Origin: Anaerotruncus sp. MC2020
Lineage (GTDB): Bacteria > Bacillota > Clostridia > Oscillospirales > Ruminococcaceae
Direction of reading: 5' to 3'
Assembly: GCA_000701945.1 (NCBI GenBank)
Contig: JNKE01000023.1
Coordinates: forward strand, 14,673-47,830
Length of the DNA: 33,158 bases
Of this stretch, positions 23,429-31,800 are shown piece after piece. The position numbers were made by a program, and so were the translations under genes. Every line of letters begins with the position of its first letter. Within the stretch, counting starts at the first letter, position 1. The notes under the pieces are model-generated. The model did no database searches and was not told where the DNA came from. It saw only the letters and a program-made list of their open reading frames with translations.

Positions 23429-23462
23429 AACGGGGGAGACAATGTTCTTCCCCGTTCTTTTT
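23429..23462 (+). terminator. Terminator abutting the next ribosome site
   Basis: The 11-base stem AACGGGGGAGA pairs with TCTTCCCCGTT (one wobble), loop CAATGT, followed by CTTTTT. The Shine-Dalgarno of the AEC gene (GGAGTGAT) starts on the next base. Confidence 0.85.
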
Positions 23463-23473
23463 GGAGTGATACA

Positions 23474-24403
23474 ATGGCTGAAACTATTCTCAAGCAGACG
23501 CTGATAATGCTGATACTCATGCTGATCGGCGCTCTGAGCGCAAAGGTCGGGCTGATAAGCTCGGAGGCAAACAAGGACCTATCTAAATTCGTATTGCAGG
23601 TCGTGAACCCCGTCGTCATTTTTATGTCGTACCAGACAGAGTTAAAGCCAGAGCTCGTGAAGAAGCTGCTGCTGACGTTTGCGCTGTCGGCGCTCGCAAT
23701 GGCAGTCATGCTCGCGGGAGCATACTTGCTCATACGTCCGAAAGAGGGCAGAAATACCGAGATAGAGCGGTTTTCGTCGATATACTCAAACTGCGGATTT
23801 ATGGGCATACCGCTCGTGAACGCGCTGTTCGGCATGGAGGGCGTGTTCTGCCTGACGGCGTTCATCACCGTGTTCAACCTCACCGTGTGGACTCACGGAG
23901 TCATACTCATAACAGGCGAAAAGGACGTAAAATCGGTGCTGAAGGTGCTCCGCTCGCCGACGATGATAGCAATTGCGCTCGGACTTCTCGCGTTCTTCCT
24001 GAGGATAAGGCTCCCCGAGATACCCGCAAAGGCTCTCGGCTTCATCGCAGACATGAATACGCCGCTTGCTATGGTCGTTTCGGGCGTTACGATATCCGAG
24101 ACGAGCATACTTTTGATAGTGAAAAAATCAGGTGTATACAGGGTATGTTTCTCTAAGTTGATTTTACTTCCTTTTATACTATCGGTTATATTTTTGCTGC
24201 TTCCTGTGGACGAGCAGGTGAAAATGACAGTCCTCATTGCAGCGGCTGCTCCGCCCGCCGCAATGTGTACTCTACTGTGCATTCGGAGCGGTAAGGACTC
24301 CCTCTACGCGAGCGAGATTTTCACCGCCGGAACTATACTGTCTGTTATCACATTACCGATTGTAATAAAATTTACGGAATATGTTACAAAAATGATAAGT
24401 TAA
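23474..24403 (+). CDS. AEC (auxin efflux carrier) family transporter
   Basis: 309 residues, about ten membrane helices in two five-helix halves. Family motifs are VVNPVVIF (43-50) in the broken helix, NCGFMGIPL (106-114), and AAAAPPAAMCTLL near the C-terminal repeat. Relatives export or import small organic acids such as malate or malonate; the substrate cannot be told here. The start at 23474 follows GGAGTGAT. No promoter fits between the preceding terminator and this site, so expression depends on readthrough or an internal promoter. Confidence 0.9.
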   Translation: MAETILKQTLIMLILMLIGALSAKVGLISSEANKDLSKFVLQVVNPVVIFMSYQTELKPELVKKLLLTFALSALAMAVMLAGAYLLIRPKEGRNTEIERFSSIYSNCGFMGIPLVNALFGMEGVFCLTAFITVFNLTVWTHGVILITGEKDVKSVLKVLRSPTMIAIALGLLAFFLRIRLPEIPAKALGFIADMNTPLAMVVSGVTISETSILLIVKKSGVYRVCFSKLILLPFILSVIFLLLPVDEQVKMTVLIAAAAPPAAMCTLLCIRSGKDSLYASEIFTAGTILSVITLPIVIKFTEYVTKMIS

Positions 24404-24466
24404 ATTTGTTGCTAACGCTGATTTTTAGATTTTTATCCAAAAAAGGTTTTATTTTTTTTTAATCTG

Positions 24467-24602
24467 TGTTATACTATATATACGAAAAGAACCATTTCCT
24501 TTACTATTGTACGTGAAAGGAAAGGGCTGACCCAAGGAGCTGCCGATCGTCCCGCGGGTCGCCGATCCGAACTACTATAACTGAAAGAACGGAGTATTAC
24601 CC
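24467..24602 (+). promoter_or_regulatory. Extended -10 promoter and structured leader of the ROK gene
   Basis: TG-T-TATACT at 24467-24475 is an extended -10; the -35 region is only T-rich. The roughly 120-base leader that follows contains TTTCCTTT/AAAGGAAA (24495-24523) and GACCC/GGGTC (24529-24560). The latter competes with CCCGCGGG and GATCG/CGATC pairings inside 24545-24567. No known riboswitch consensus was recognised. Confidence 0.6.
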
Positions 24603-25823
24603 ATGGAAAAAAGAGGAATCAGCAAGCTGGATCTGAAAAGACGCAACCGTATGCAGATACTGCGCGTCATCAGGGAATCCGGTCCAATTTCAAGAGTTGA
24701 CGTGGCGAGCGCTCTCGAAATAACAAGAGCTGCTGTCACAATAATCACCAACGAGATGATCGAAGAGGGCGTTCTCGTTGAGATCGGCGAAGCTCCGATC
24801 AATACCGAAAAGCTCCAGAAGGGCAGAAGAAAGATCCTCATCGACATCAATGTCAACAGCCGCTTCGCTCTCGGTGCTACCGTCGACGAGAAGGAGGTAA
24901 GCATCGGTCTTACCAACCTCAATTCCGAGGTGCTCGACAAGTCCAGCATGGTCATCGACGAGAGAACTACGAGCAAGGACATCATCAACTACATAATCAA
25001 GGCAAGCAATACCATGATCGAGAACAGCGCCCTCACTAAGGACAAGATACTCGGTCTCGGCGTTGGCGTTGTGCCTTCGATGTGGGGCAAGCTCAAGATC
25101 TTCTATAAGGACGGAGTCCTCGATTTCACCAACTTCATCGAGAAGCTCTCGGGTACCCTCGATATCGATATCCACTGCGGCAACGCTATCGGTCTCATGG
25201 CTCTTGCAAGCAACGATTTCAGAACGCAGAACGGCTATCAGACCAATACTGCCTTCCTCCACAACGGCAATCAGGTAAACCTCGCTATCGTGAACAAGAA
25301 CGAGCTCTCGAACGACTATATCTCCTATACGTCTATGATAGAGAAGTATATCGTCAGTCCGAACGGTCGCGCATATGAGGGCTATCCCAACGGCTCCGTA
25401 AAGGCTGAGCTTTCAAGATCGGCAATGCTCTCGGCATTTTACGAGATATATTCAAAGGACAAGACCCCTGTGCTCTATGAGCTCACAGAGGGCGACAAGT
25501 CCAGAATAAATACAGATACCGTTTTCATGGCGCTCATGAGAGGTGAGGAGCCCGTCAAGAACCTTGTTGACGACATCATCGCGAAGTATACCGTGCTGAT
25601 CAACAACCTGTCCATCAGCCACTTCGCAAAGAAGATAGTTCTCCACAACTACAAGCTCAATGAGAAGCAGTTCGACTACGTGAAGCGCGAGATGATTCGC
25701 CTCGTCAGCGAGGACATCGCAGACAGAGTCGTGCTCAGCAAGCTCGACGGAAAGAATAACTTCCTCGGCGGCTGTGCGCTCATCATTCAGGACAACTTCT
25801 ACACCAAGGGCGGTATGCAGTAA
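24603..25823 (+). CDS. ROK-family (XylR/NagC-type) transcriptional regulator, degenerate sugar site
   Basis: 406 residues. The N-terminal winged helix (about 12-62: MQILRVIRESGPISRVDVASALEITRAAVTII, read in pieces) is typical of XylR/NagC. The C-terminal part follows the ROK layout (FALGATVDEKEVSIGLTNL, then LGLGVGVVPSMW), but the phosphate loop DxGGT is not present. The ROK zinc motif (CxCGxxGCxE) is also absent: the equivalent stretch is IVSPNGRAYEGYPNGS. It is therefore unlikely to be a kinase and may sense an unusual ligand or none. The start is set by AACGGAG 9-10 bases upstream. Confidence 0.85.
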   Translation: MEKRGISKLDLKRRNRMQILRVIRESGPISRVDVASALEITRAAVTIITNEMIEEGVLVEIGEAPINTEKLQKGRRKILIDINVNSRFALGATVDEKEVSIGLTNLNSEVLDKSSMVIDERTTSKDIINYIIKASNTMIENSALTKDKILGLGVGVVPSMWGKLKIFYKDGVLDFTNFIEKLSGTLDIDIHCGNAIGLMALASNDFRTQNGYQTNTAFLHNGNQVNLAIVNKNELSNDYISYTSMIEKYIVSPNGRAYEGYPNGSVKAELSRSAMLSAFYEIYSKDKTPVLYELTEGDKSRINTDTVFMALMRGEEPVKNLVDDIIAKYTVLINNLSISHFAKKIVLHNYKLNEKQFDYVKREMIRLVSEDIADRVVLSKLDGKNNFLGGCALIIQDNFYTKGGMQ

Positions 25824-25843
25824 GCCTGCACGAAACAAAAAAT

Positions 25844-25875
25844 AAAGCGTCGGGTCACTGACCCGACGCTTTTTT
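25844..25875. terminator. Terminator between the ROK gene and the convergent small gene
   Basis: AAGCGTCGGGTCA pairs with TGACCCGACGCTT almost without a loop, then a T-run on plus. The A-rich left side gives TTTATTTTTT on minus, so it works in both directions. Confidence 0.9.
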
Positions 25876-25880
25876 GCGTT

Positions 25881-26060
25881 TTATACTCCGCAGTCCTCAT
25901 AGTCCTTCCACTTCTCGAAGTAGAGCTTGTTGCTCCAGCTCTTGTACAATATATACAGTATCGAGCTGACAGCAATGAATATCGCTCCTACGATAGGGAG
26001 GAACATATGCAGTACCTTTTTCGGATTTATTTCTTCTTCAGTCTTTTTACGCTTACTCAT
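25881..26060 (-). CDS. 59-residue single-pass membrane protein downstream of pspA
   Basis: MSKRKKTEEEINPKK, then a hydrophobic helix (about 18-40), then a Lys/Trp/Tyr-rich tail ending EDCGV. The positive N-terminus and single helix suggest an N-in topology. The ATG lies 15 bases after the pspA stop with a GAAGG site, and the frame ends just before the shared terminator, so it is the last gene of the pspA transcript. Not recognised as PspB or PspC. A partner or membrane tether for PspA is a plausible inference. Confidence 0.75.
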   Translation of the reverse strand: MSKRKKTEEEINPKKVLHMFLPIVGAIFIAVSSILYILYKSWSNKLYFEKWKDYEDCGV

Positions 26061-26075
26061 AATACCTTCGATCCT

Positions 26076-26810
26076 TTATTCTTCATTTGCGGCAGAATCA
26101 TCAACAGGCGCTGTTTCGGGAGTTATCTCCTCGGGAGCGGCATTGCCGTTCATCTCAGCCATGAGCCTCTGAAGCTCCTGATCTACCTTCTGTTCGTTTT
26201 CTATCTGTGCGAACTGCTGCTGGAGGTCGTCCTGCTGAGTGCCTGATATCTCGGCGAATGCGTCAGCCTCAGCCTCCTTCTGCTGAACCTTTTCCTCCAT
26301 GCGGTTGAGCTTCTCGAAAGCGCTGCTGCTGTCGAAGCCGCCCTGTGCAGCCGCAAGCTGTCTCTTTGTATCAGCCATCTGTGCGCGTGCGATGAGCATT
26401 GCCTGACGCGACTTAGCCTCCTCGAGCTTAGCCTTGAGGAGCTCTACCTGCTGACCGATAGTGACGGTCTGAGTCGAGATAGATTCATACATCTGCTGAT
26501 AGGTCGCGACCTCTTCGTCAGCCTTTACCTTGCGGGAGAGAGCCTGCTTTGCGAGGTCCTGGTCGCCGCGTGCGAGAGCCGCCTTAGCCTTGTTTTCCCA
26601 GTCAGAGGATACCGACACAGCGTCCTTGTACTTTGTCTCAGCGAGGCGTTCGCTCGCCTTAGCCTTTCCGTAGTTCTGAGTAGCTTTGGTAAGCTCCTTC
26701 TGCATATCGGCTATTATCTGCTTGACCATTTTCTCGGGGTCTTCAGCCTTGTCGATAAGGTCGTTGATGTTGGATTTGAGCAGGTCGCTCAATCTTGCGA
26801 ATACACCCAT
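26076..26810 (-). CDS. pspA: PspA/IM30 family membrane-stress protein
   Basis: 244 residues: the amphipathic N-terminal helix MGVFARLSDLLKSNINDLIDKAEDPEKMVKQ is read in pieces as typical PspA, followed by long heptad-rich coiled coil to about residue 200 and an acidic Pro/Glu tail (PEEITPETAPVDD). PspA/Vipp1 proteins are ESCRT-III-like and polymerise on damaged membranes. GGAGGATG precedes the ATG. It is driven by a consensus promoter with a hairpin at the 5' end of the mRNA, and followed by a 59-residue membrane protein. Confidence 0.93.
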   Translation of the reverse strand: MGVFARLSDLLKSNINDLIDKAEDPEKMVKQIIADMQKELTKATQNYGKAKASERLAETKYKDAVSVSSDWENKAKAALARGDQDLAKQALSRKVKADEEVATYQQMYESISTQTVTIGQQVELLKAKLEEAKSRQAMLIARAQMADTKRQLAAAQGGFDSSSAFEKLNRMEEKVQQKEAEADAFAEISGTQQDDLQQQFAQIENEQKVDQELQRLMAEMNGNAAPEEITPETAPVDDSAANEE

Positions 26811-26841
26811 TATTCATCCTCCGTTTCATGGTAAAAAGATA

Positions 26842-26868
26842 AGCGGCACGGACCGTATCTGTGCCGCT
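26842..26868 (-). promoter_or_regulatory. Hairpin at the predicted 5' end of pspA mRNA
   Basis: AGCGGCACAGA pairs with TCCGTGCCGCT (11 bases, one wobble), then TTATCTTTTT on minus. It begins about seven bases after the -10 box, so the transcript would start with it. It could stabilise the mRNA, attenuate it, or terminate readthrough from the phosphoesterase gene. Confidence 0.75.
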
Positions 26869-26874
26869 GATACT

Positions 26875-26903
26875 ATTATAGGATAAATCCCTCACTTTGT
26901 CAA
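26875..26903 (-). promoter_or_regulatory. Perfect consensus sigma-A promoter of pspA
   Basis: Read on minus: TTGACA, 17 bases, TATAAT, a match at all twelve consensus positions. No other promoter in the window is perfect. Confidence 0.92.
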
Positions 26904-26924
26904 GAGTTTTGATAAAGCCGTCAG

Positions 26925-28025
26925 CTAACGGTTCGCAACGTCGATAACGACTATCTCCGACCTCGTTCCCGTCTTGAACGGGATAGCCCATGTGGAGATG
27001 CCGCTCGTGACGATGAAATCGGTGTCCTTTATGTGCCTGTGACCGTACAGGCTGTCGTTCGCACCGATGAGCAGACCTATCTGTCCCGCGGGGATAAGCG
27101 GTCCGCCGTGGGTATGTCCCGATACTACGAGGTCAGCGCCCGCGTCAGCCTCGGCGTCGTAGTCGTTGGGCTGGTGGTCGATGACGATGTCGTACCGCGA
27201 CTTGTCGAGCCCGCTCACGAGCTCGGCAATTGGCTTGCGCTTTTCGTTGGAGCGGTCGTATCTGCCTGTTATATAGATGTGCTCGCCGAGTGAGGCGGTC
27301 TCGTCCGCGAGGAAGCGTATGCCGTTTTCGCGGAGCGCGCGGTTGAGGTCGTCGGCGGTGTAGTCGCGCATATTGTCGGGATAGTAGCCGTAGTCGTGGT
27401 TGCCTATCGCGAAGTACACACCGTATTTAGTTTCGAGCGAGCCGAGAGCCTCGCAGGCACGCTCCATATCCGCTTTCTTGGAGCCGTCGTCGACGAAGTC
27501 TCCCGCGACTATGACCGCGTCGGGCTCGAGAGCCTGTATGCGTCCGACCTGCTCGGCGAAGCCCTCGCCGTCGAGGGTAGTGCCGAGGTGAGAGTCCGCT
27601 ATCAGCACGACGCGCAGTCCGTCGCCGATGTTCTTGTCGGTACTGAGGCTGTACTCCGTGATGACGATGCGGTGAGCGAGATACCAGCCGAATGCGAGGT
27701 ATGCCGCCGTTATCACGAGGGCGGCTGCTCCCGCGATATTGCACTCGGACTTTTTCCCGCGCAGCTTATGTACAATAGCGGCGATGATGTCGCAGACCAG
27801 CCATATGATAAAGAGGTGTATCATTATGACCGCGACAGACCAGCCGTTGATGAGCATTCCCGAGGCGCAGACCGCCGCGGCTATGACTGCCGAGAGCAGC
27901 CACGCGAGGAAGCCGTGTTTCTCGCCGAGCTTTTTTATCGGGCTGAATCGGTGAAATCCGCAGACGATGTATACGGCGCCCACTATCGCGAACAGCAGTA
28001 TCGCGCCGAATATCGCCAGCCACAT
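26925..28025 (-). CDS. Membrane-anchored metallophosphoesterase (YkuE-like)
   Basis: 366 residues. Four N-terminal membrane helices (about 3-23, 39-59, 63-86, 97-118) precede a calcineurin-like domain: ADSHLG (D144, H146), AGDFVDD (D176), GNHD (208-211), DHQP (H284) and GHTHGG (303-308). All metal ligands are present. Close relatives include YkuE and UDP-2,3-diacylglucosamine-type hydrolases; the substrate is unknown. The start is one base after the thrH stop, so it is co-translated with thrH. Confidence 0.9.
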   Translation of the reverse strand: MWLAIFGAILLFAIVGAVYIVCGFHRFSPIKKLGEKHGFLAWLLSAVIAAAVCASGMLINGWSVAVIMIHLFIIWLVCDIIAAIVHKLRGKKSECNIAGAAALVITAAYLAFGWYLAHRIVITEYSLSTDKNIGDGLRVVLIADSHLGTTLDGEGFAEQVGRIQALEPDAVIVAGDFVDDGSKKADMERACEALGSLETKYGVYFAIGNHDYGYYPDNMRDYTADDLNRALRENGIRFLADETASLGEHIYITGRYDRSNEKRKPIAELVSGLDKSRYDIVIDHQPNDYDAEADAGADLVVSGHTHGGPLIPAGQIGLLIGANDSLYGHRHIKDTDFIVTSGISTWAIPFKTGTRSEIVVIDVANR

Positions 28026-28026
28026 A

Positions 28027-28638
28027 TTATTCCGCGATGACTTCCTTTATTGCCGCGAGGAGCTCATCATAGCTCTCGAATGCAGGGAACTGAGGGTAGT
28101 CCTTCTTTATCTGTTCCGTGCTGCGGAAAAGGAAGCCTGCCTTGCTTGCCTGTATCATGCCGAGGTCGTTGAAGCTGTCGCCGCTCGCTATCGTCTCGAA
28201 GCCGATAGACTGGAGCGCCTTTACTGTCGTGAGCTTGGACTTCTCGCATCTCATCTTGAAGCCCGTTATTTCGCCGTCGGGAGCCACCTCAAGCGTGTTG
28301 CAGAATATGGTGGGCATACCGAGCTTCTTCATCAGCGGAGCCGCGAACTGCGTGAAGGTGTCGCTGATGATGATGACCTGACAGAGTGAGCGGAGCTCGT
28401 CGAGGAACTCCTTTGCGCCCTCCATAGGGTCTATCTTGGCTATTGTGTCCTGTATCTCCTTGAGACCGAGACCGTGCTCCTTGAGTATGCCGAGACGCCA
28501 CTTCATGAGCTTGTCGTAGTCGGGCTCGTCGCGGGTAGTGCGCTTGAGCTCGGGAATGCCGCTTGCCTCAGCAAACGCTATCCATATTTCGGGAACGAGT
28601 ACGCCCTCGAGGTCGAGGCAGGTGATATACATTGACAT
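28027..28638 (-). CDS. thrH: ThrH-type phosphoserine phosphatase / homoserine phosphotransferase
   Basis: 203 residues. HAD motif I is CLDLEGVLVPEIWIAFAE (D9; the usual second Asp is Glu11, as in ThrH), motif II is ISDTFTQF (91-98), motif III Lys is near 133-135, and motif IV is GDSFND (153-158). ThrH enzymes dephosphorylate phosphoserine and can transfer the phosphate to homoserine. The start at 28638 has GGAGGA; a second Met two codons later is possible. It has its own promoter and is coupled to the membrane phosphoesterase. Confidence 0.9.
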   Translation of the reverse strand: MSMYITCLDLEGVLVPEIWIAFAEASGIPELKRTTRDEPDYDKLMKWRLGILKEHGLGLKEIQDTIAKIDPMEGAKEFLDELRSLCQVIIISDTFTQFAAPLMKKLGMPTIFCNTLEVAPDGEITGFKMRCEKSKLTTVKALQSIGFETIASGDSFNDLGMIQASKAGFLFRSTEQIKKDYPQFPAFESYDELLAAIKEVIAE

Positions 28639-28671
28639 AGTTGATTCCTCCGTTGGATTATTTTACACTTT

Positions 28672-28700
28672 ATTATAACACATTCGATTTGAAATAGCAA
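28672..28700 (-). promoter_or_regulatory. thrH promoter
   Basis: Read on minus: TTGCTA, 17 bases, TATAAT; the same hexamers as the lepA promoter. Confidence 0.85.
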
Positions 28701-28731
28701 GACTCGCGGCGGAGAACTTATTGTAAATTGC

Positions 28732-28764
28732 TTTAAGATTATTTTAAGATTGTTCATTTATAAT
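28732..28764 (+). promoter_or_regulatory. Tandem TTTAAGATT boxes and -10 of the dockerin/beta-helix gene
   Basis: TTTAAGATT at 28732-28740 and 28743-28751, an 11-base period, then TATAAT at 28759-28764. No -35 hexamer fits. Helical-turn-spaced direct repeats in place of a -35 are typical of OmpR/PhoB-type activator sites. Confidence 0.65.
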
Positions 28765-28827
28765 CGGGACTAAAGAAAACGTGAAAGGGGCATTCGGAAA
28801 ATTTCAATGATAAGGAGTTTGATCGTA

Positions 28828-31800
28828 ATGAAGAATATGAACGCAAAAAAGCTGCTTGCCGTGCTTTCATCGGCGGCTGTCCTCGCGGGAGCCATGCCCT
28901 TTATGACTACTGCGGTGCAGGCGGCAGATACAGCGGCGGAAAGCACGATGCTCGGCGACGTCAACAACGATAACAAGGTCTCCGTAGCGGACGCAGTTGC
29001 TATCCTCCAGTTTGTAGCCAATAAGGACAAGTTCAACCTCTCGGCGCAGGCTATCGACAATGCCGACGTATACAACCGCGGCGACGGAGTTACAGCGCGC
29101 GACGCACTTGCTATCCAGCGCCTCGACGCGAAGGTCATATCCGCGCTGCCCGAGTCTGTCATGGAGTCCTCTGCGACCACCACAGGCACGGCAGTGACTA
29201 CTACCGCGACAACTACCGTTTCCGCACCTGCAACTACTACCGCTTCTGCGACGACTGCGGTCACAACGACTGCCTCCTCGGCTTCGACTACAGCCACAAC
29301 GTCGGAAACTATGCCTGTTGCTGACATCACGTACATACACCTCAGCGGCGATTCTGCGACAGTCACGGGCGAGCACGCGACGGTCAGCGGCTCTGTCATC
29401 ACTATCGACCACTCAGGCACGTTCTACGTTGACGGCACGCTCAACGACGGACAGATAAACGTCAATATCGCGGACGAGACTGCCGACGCGGAAACGGTCA
29501 AGATTTTCCTCAACGGAGCAAAGATAACGGGCAAGAGCGCTCCTGCGATATTCGTCACAAACGCCGAGAATACGTCGATAAATCTTGTTGACGGTACGGA
29601 AAACAGCCTCTCGGACGGCGATACTGTCTACGCGGGCGACAACCTCGGCAAGGCTGTCATCGAGGCAAAGGACGATATCACGATAAAGGGCGGCGAAAAG
29701 GGTACAGGTATCCTCAATATCACTGCCAGCACGCAGGACGGCATTTCCTGCAACAACGACGTCAAGTTCAACGGCGGAACAGTCAACATCACGACCCTCA
29801 ACTCCACCGACAAGACCGATGCAGTCAAGGGTAAGACGTCCGTTACGGTCAAGGACGGCGTGCTCACGATAGACGCAGAGGGCGACGGTATCAAGTCGGG
29901 CAAGGGAGCTGTTGCCGTATCAGGCGGAAAGGTCTCGATAAAGGCGGGAAATGACGCAGTACAGGCGGCTGCGACTATTGACATCAGCGGCGGCACTGTT
30001 ATCGCGGGAGGCGACCGCGGCTTCACGGCGACCGAGGCTGTCAACATCACGGGCGGCGAGGTCTACGCTACAGCTACCGACAATCAGGTCGACAAGGCTC
30101 TGCTTGCGGGCTCGACTCGCACTGTTGCCCTCCTCAACTGCATTGACGACTCCACAAACGAGAAGGACGGAATGTGGAAGAAGGCTAACACTATCGCGGC
30201 AAGCAGAAACTTCGACATCCAGTTCACGAAGAAGTACAAATACGTGCTCGTCAGCACGACTGATATGAACGGTGCTAAATCGTGCAATTTCTTTAATCTC
30301 GGCACTGACGCCCTCGTAACTCACACCGACGGCAAGCAGACGCAGTTCAACCTCAGCAATATCAGCGTATTCGACAGCGTTGACCCCTCGGGCGGCAAGA
30401 CTGCGACTGAAACTGATACCCCAAGACCTCCTGCAGACGACGCTCTCACGATAACCCTCAACGGCGCAAATATCGCGACAAACGCTCCCGAGGACACAGC
30501 GACCGTCAGTAATGGCGTGCTCACGATAAAAAAGGCGGGAGAATTCGCGGTAACAGGCGAGGCGAAGGACGTACAGATAGTCGTTGACGTCGATAAATCG
30601 GCTTATCCCGATACTGTTGTCGAGCTCGACCTCATGGGCATGAGCCTCACAAACTCCACAACTGCGCCTGTCTATATCAATTCCATTGGCGACGAGGTGC
30701 AGATAACAGCCAAGTCGGGCACTGTGAATACTATCTCCGACGGCACGACGCACTCCCAGACCTACATCGACAGCGACGGGCAGTCGAGTGCAGTCGAGGG
30801 CGCTATATTCGCACGCGACGACATCAAGTTCAAGGGGACGGGAAGCCTTACCGTGAACGGCAATCAGGGCGACGCTATCGTCTGCAAGAACGATATCAAG
30901 ATTTATAACGGAAACATCACCGTCAACGCTCAGGACGACGGCATACGCGGCAAGGACAGCGTCACAATAGGCGATTCTACGAAGTCTGACGGTTCTGCGG
31001 CTGATAACTCCAACCTCAAGCTCACAGTCAATTCCAAGGCGGGCGACGGTATCAAGTCCACGGCGGCTGACACTGCGACGGACAAGGCTTACGGCGTAGT
31101 TACGATAAACGGCGGTACTATTGACATCACAGCCAATCAGGACGGCATACAGGCTGAGCAGGGCTTTGTCATGAACGGCGGAGACCTCAATATCAAGACC
31201 TATCAGGGCTGCACCTATACCAAGAGCAGCTCGCAGGGAGGAAATCCCGGACAGGGCGGTAATCCCGGTCAGGGAGGCTGGACATTCCCCGGCGGCGGTG
31301 GCGGCGGCTGGAGCTTCCCCGGCTTTGACAGCGGTCATGACCTCGGGCTCGAGTTCAGCTGCAAGGGCGTCAAGGCTGGCAGCAGCGAGAGCAATATCCT
31401 CGGCGATATCACGATAAACTGCGGAAATATCGTCATCGACTCCACCGACGACGCACTCCACTGCGGCGGCACGTTCAATGTGAACGGCGGAACAATGAAT
31501 ATCAAAACAGCCGACGACGCGCTCCACTGCGACAAGTACCTCAATATCAACGACGGTACCATAAAGGTCGAGGACAGCTATGAGGGCGCCGAGGCGATGC
31601 AGATAACCATAAAGGGCGGCGATTTAACGATTTACGCCTATGACGATTCCTTCAACGCGGGAGAAAAGGGTGCTCAGAAGACGATAGATGTCGGCAACCC
31701 CAACTGCGTGCTGCAAATCGACGGCGGTATCATCCATGCCTATGTCACCAACAACCGCGAAGGCGATACGCTCGACTCCAACGGCGCGATAATCATCAAC

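Noticed and set aside
24476..24602. Known riboswitch (c-di-GMP, TPP, guanidine, ZTP, fluoride) in the ROK leader
   Set aside because: None of the conserved core sequences of these classes could be found in the leader.
29920..31527. 535-codon minus-strand frame across the beta-helix gene
   Set aside because: Antisense to a repetitive secreted protein; the repeats keep stop codons out of the opposite strand.
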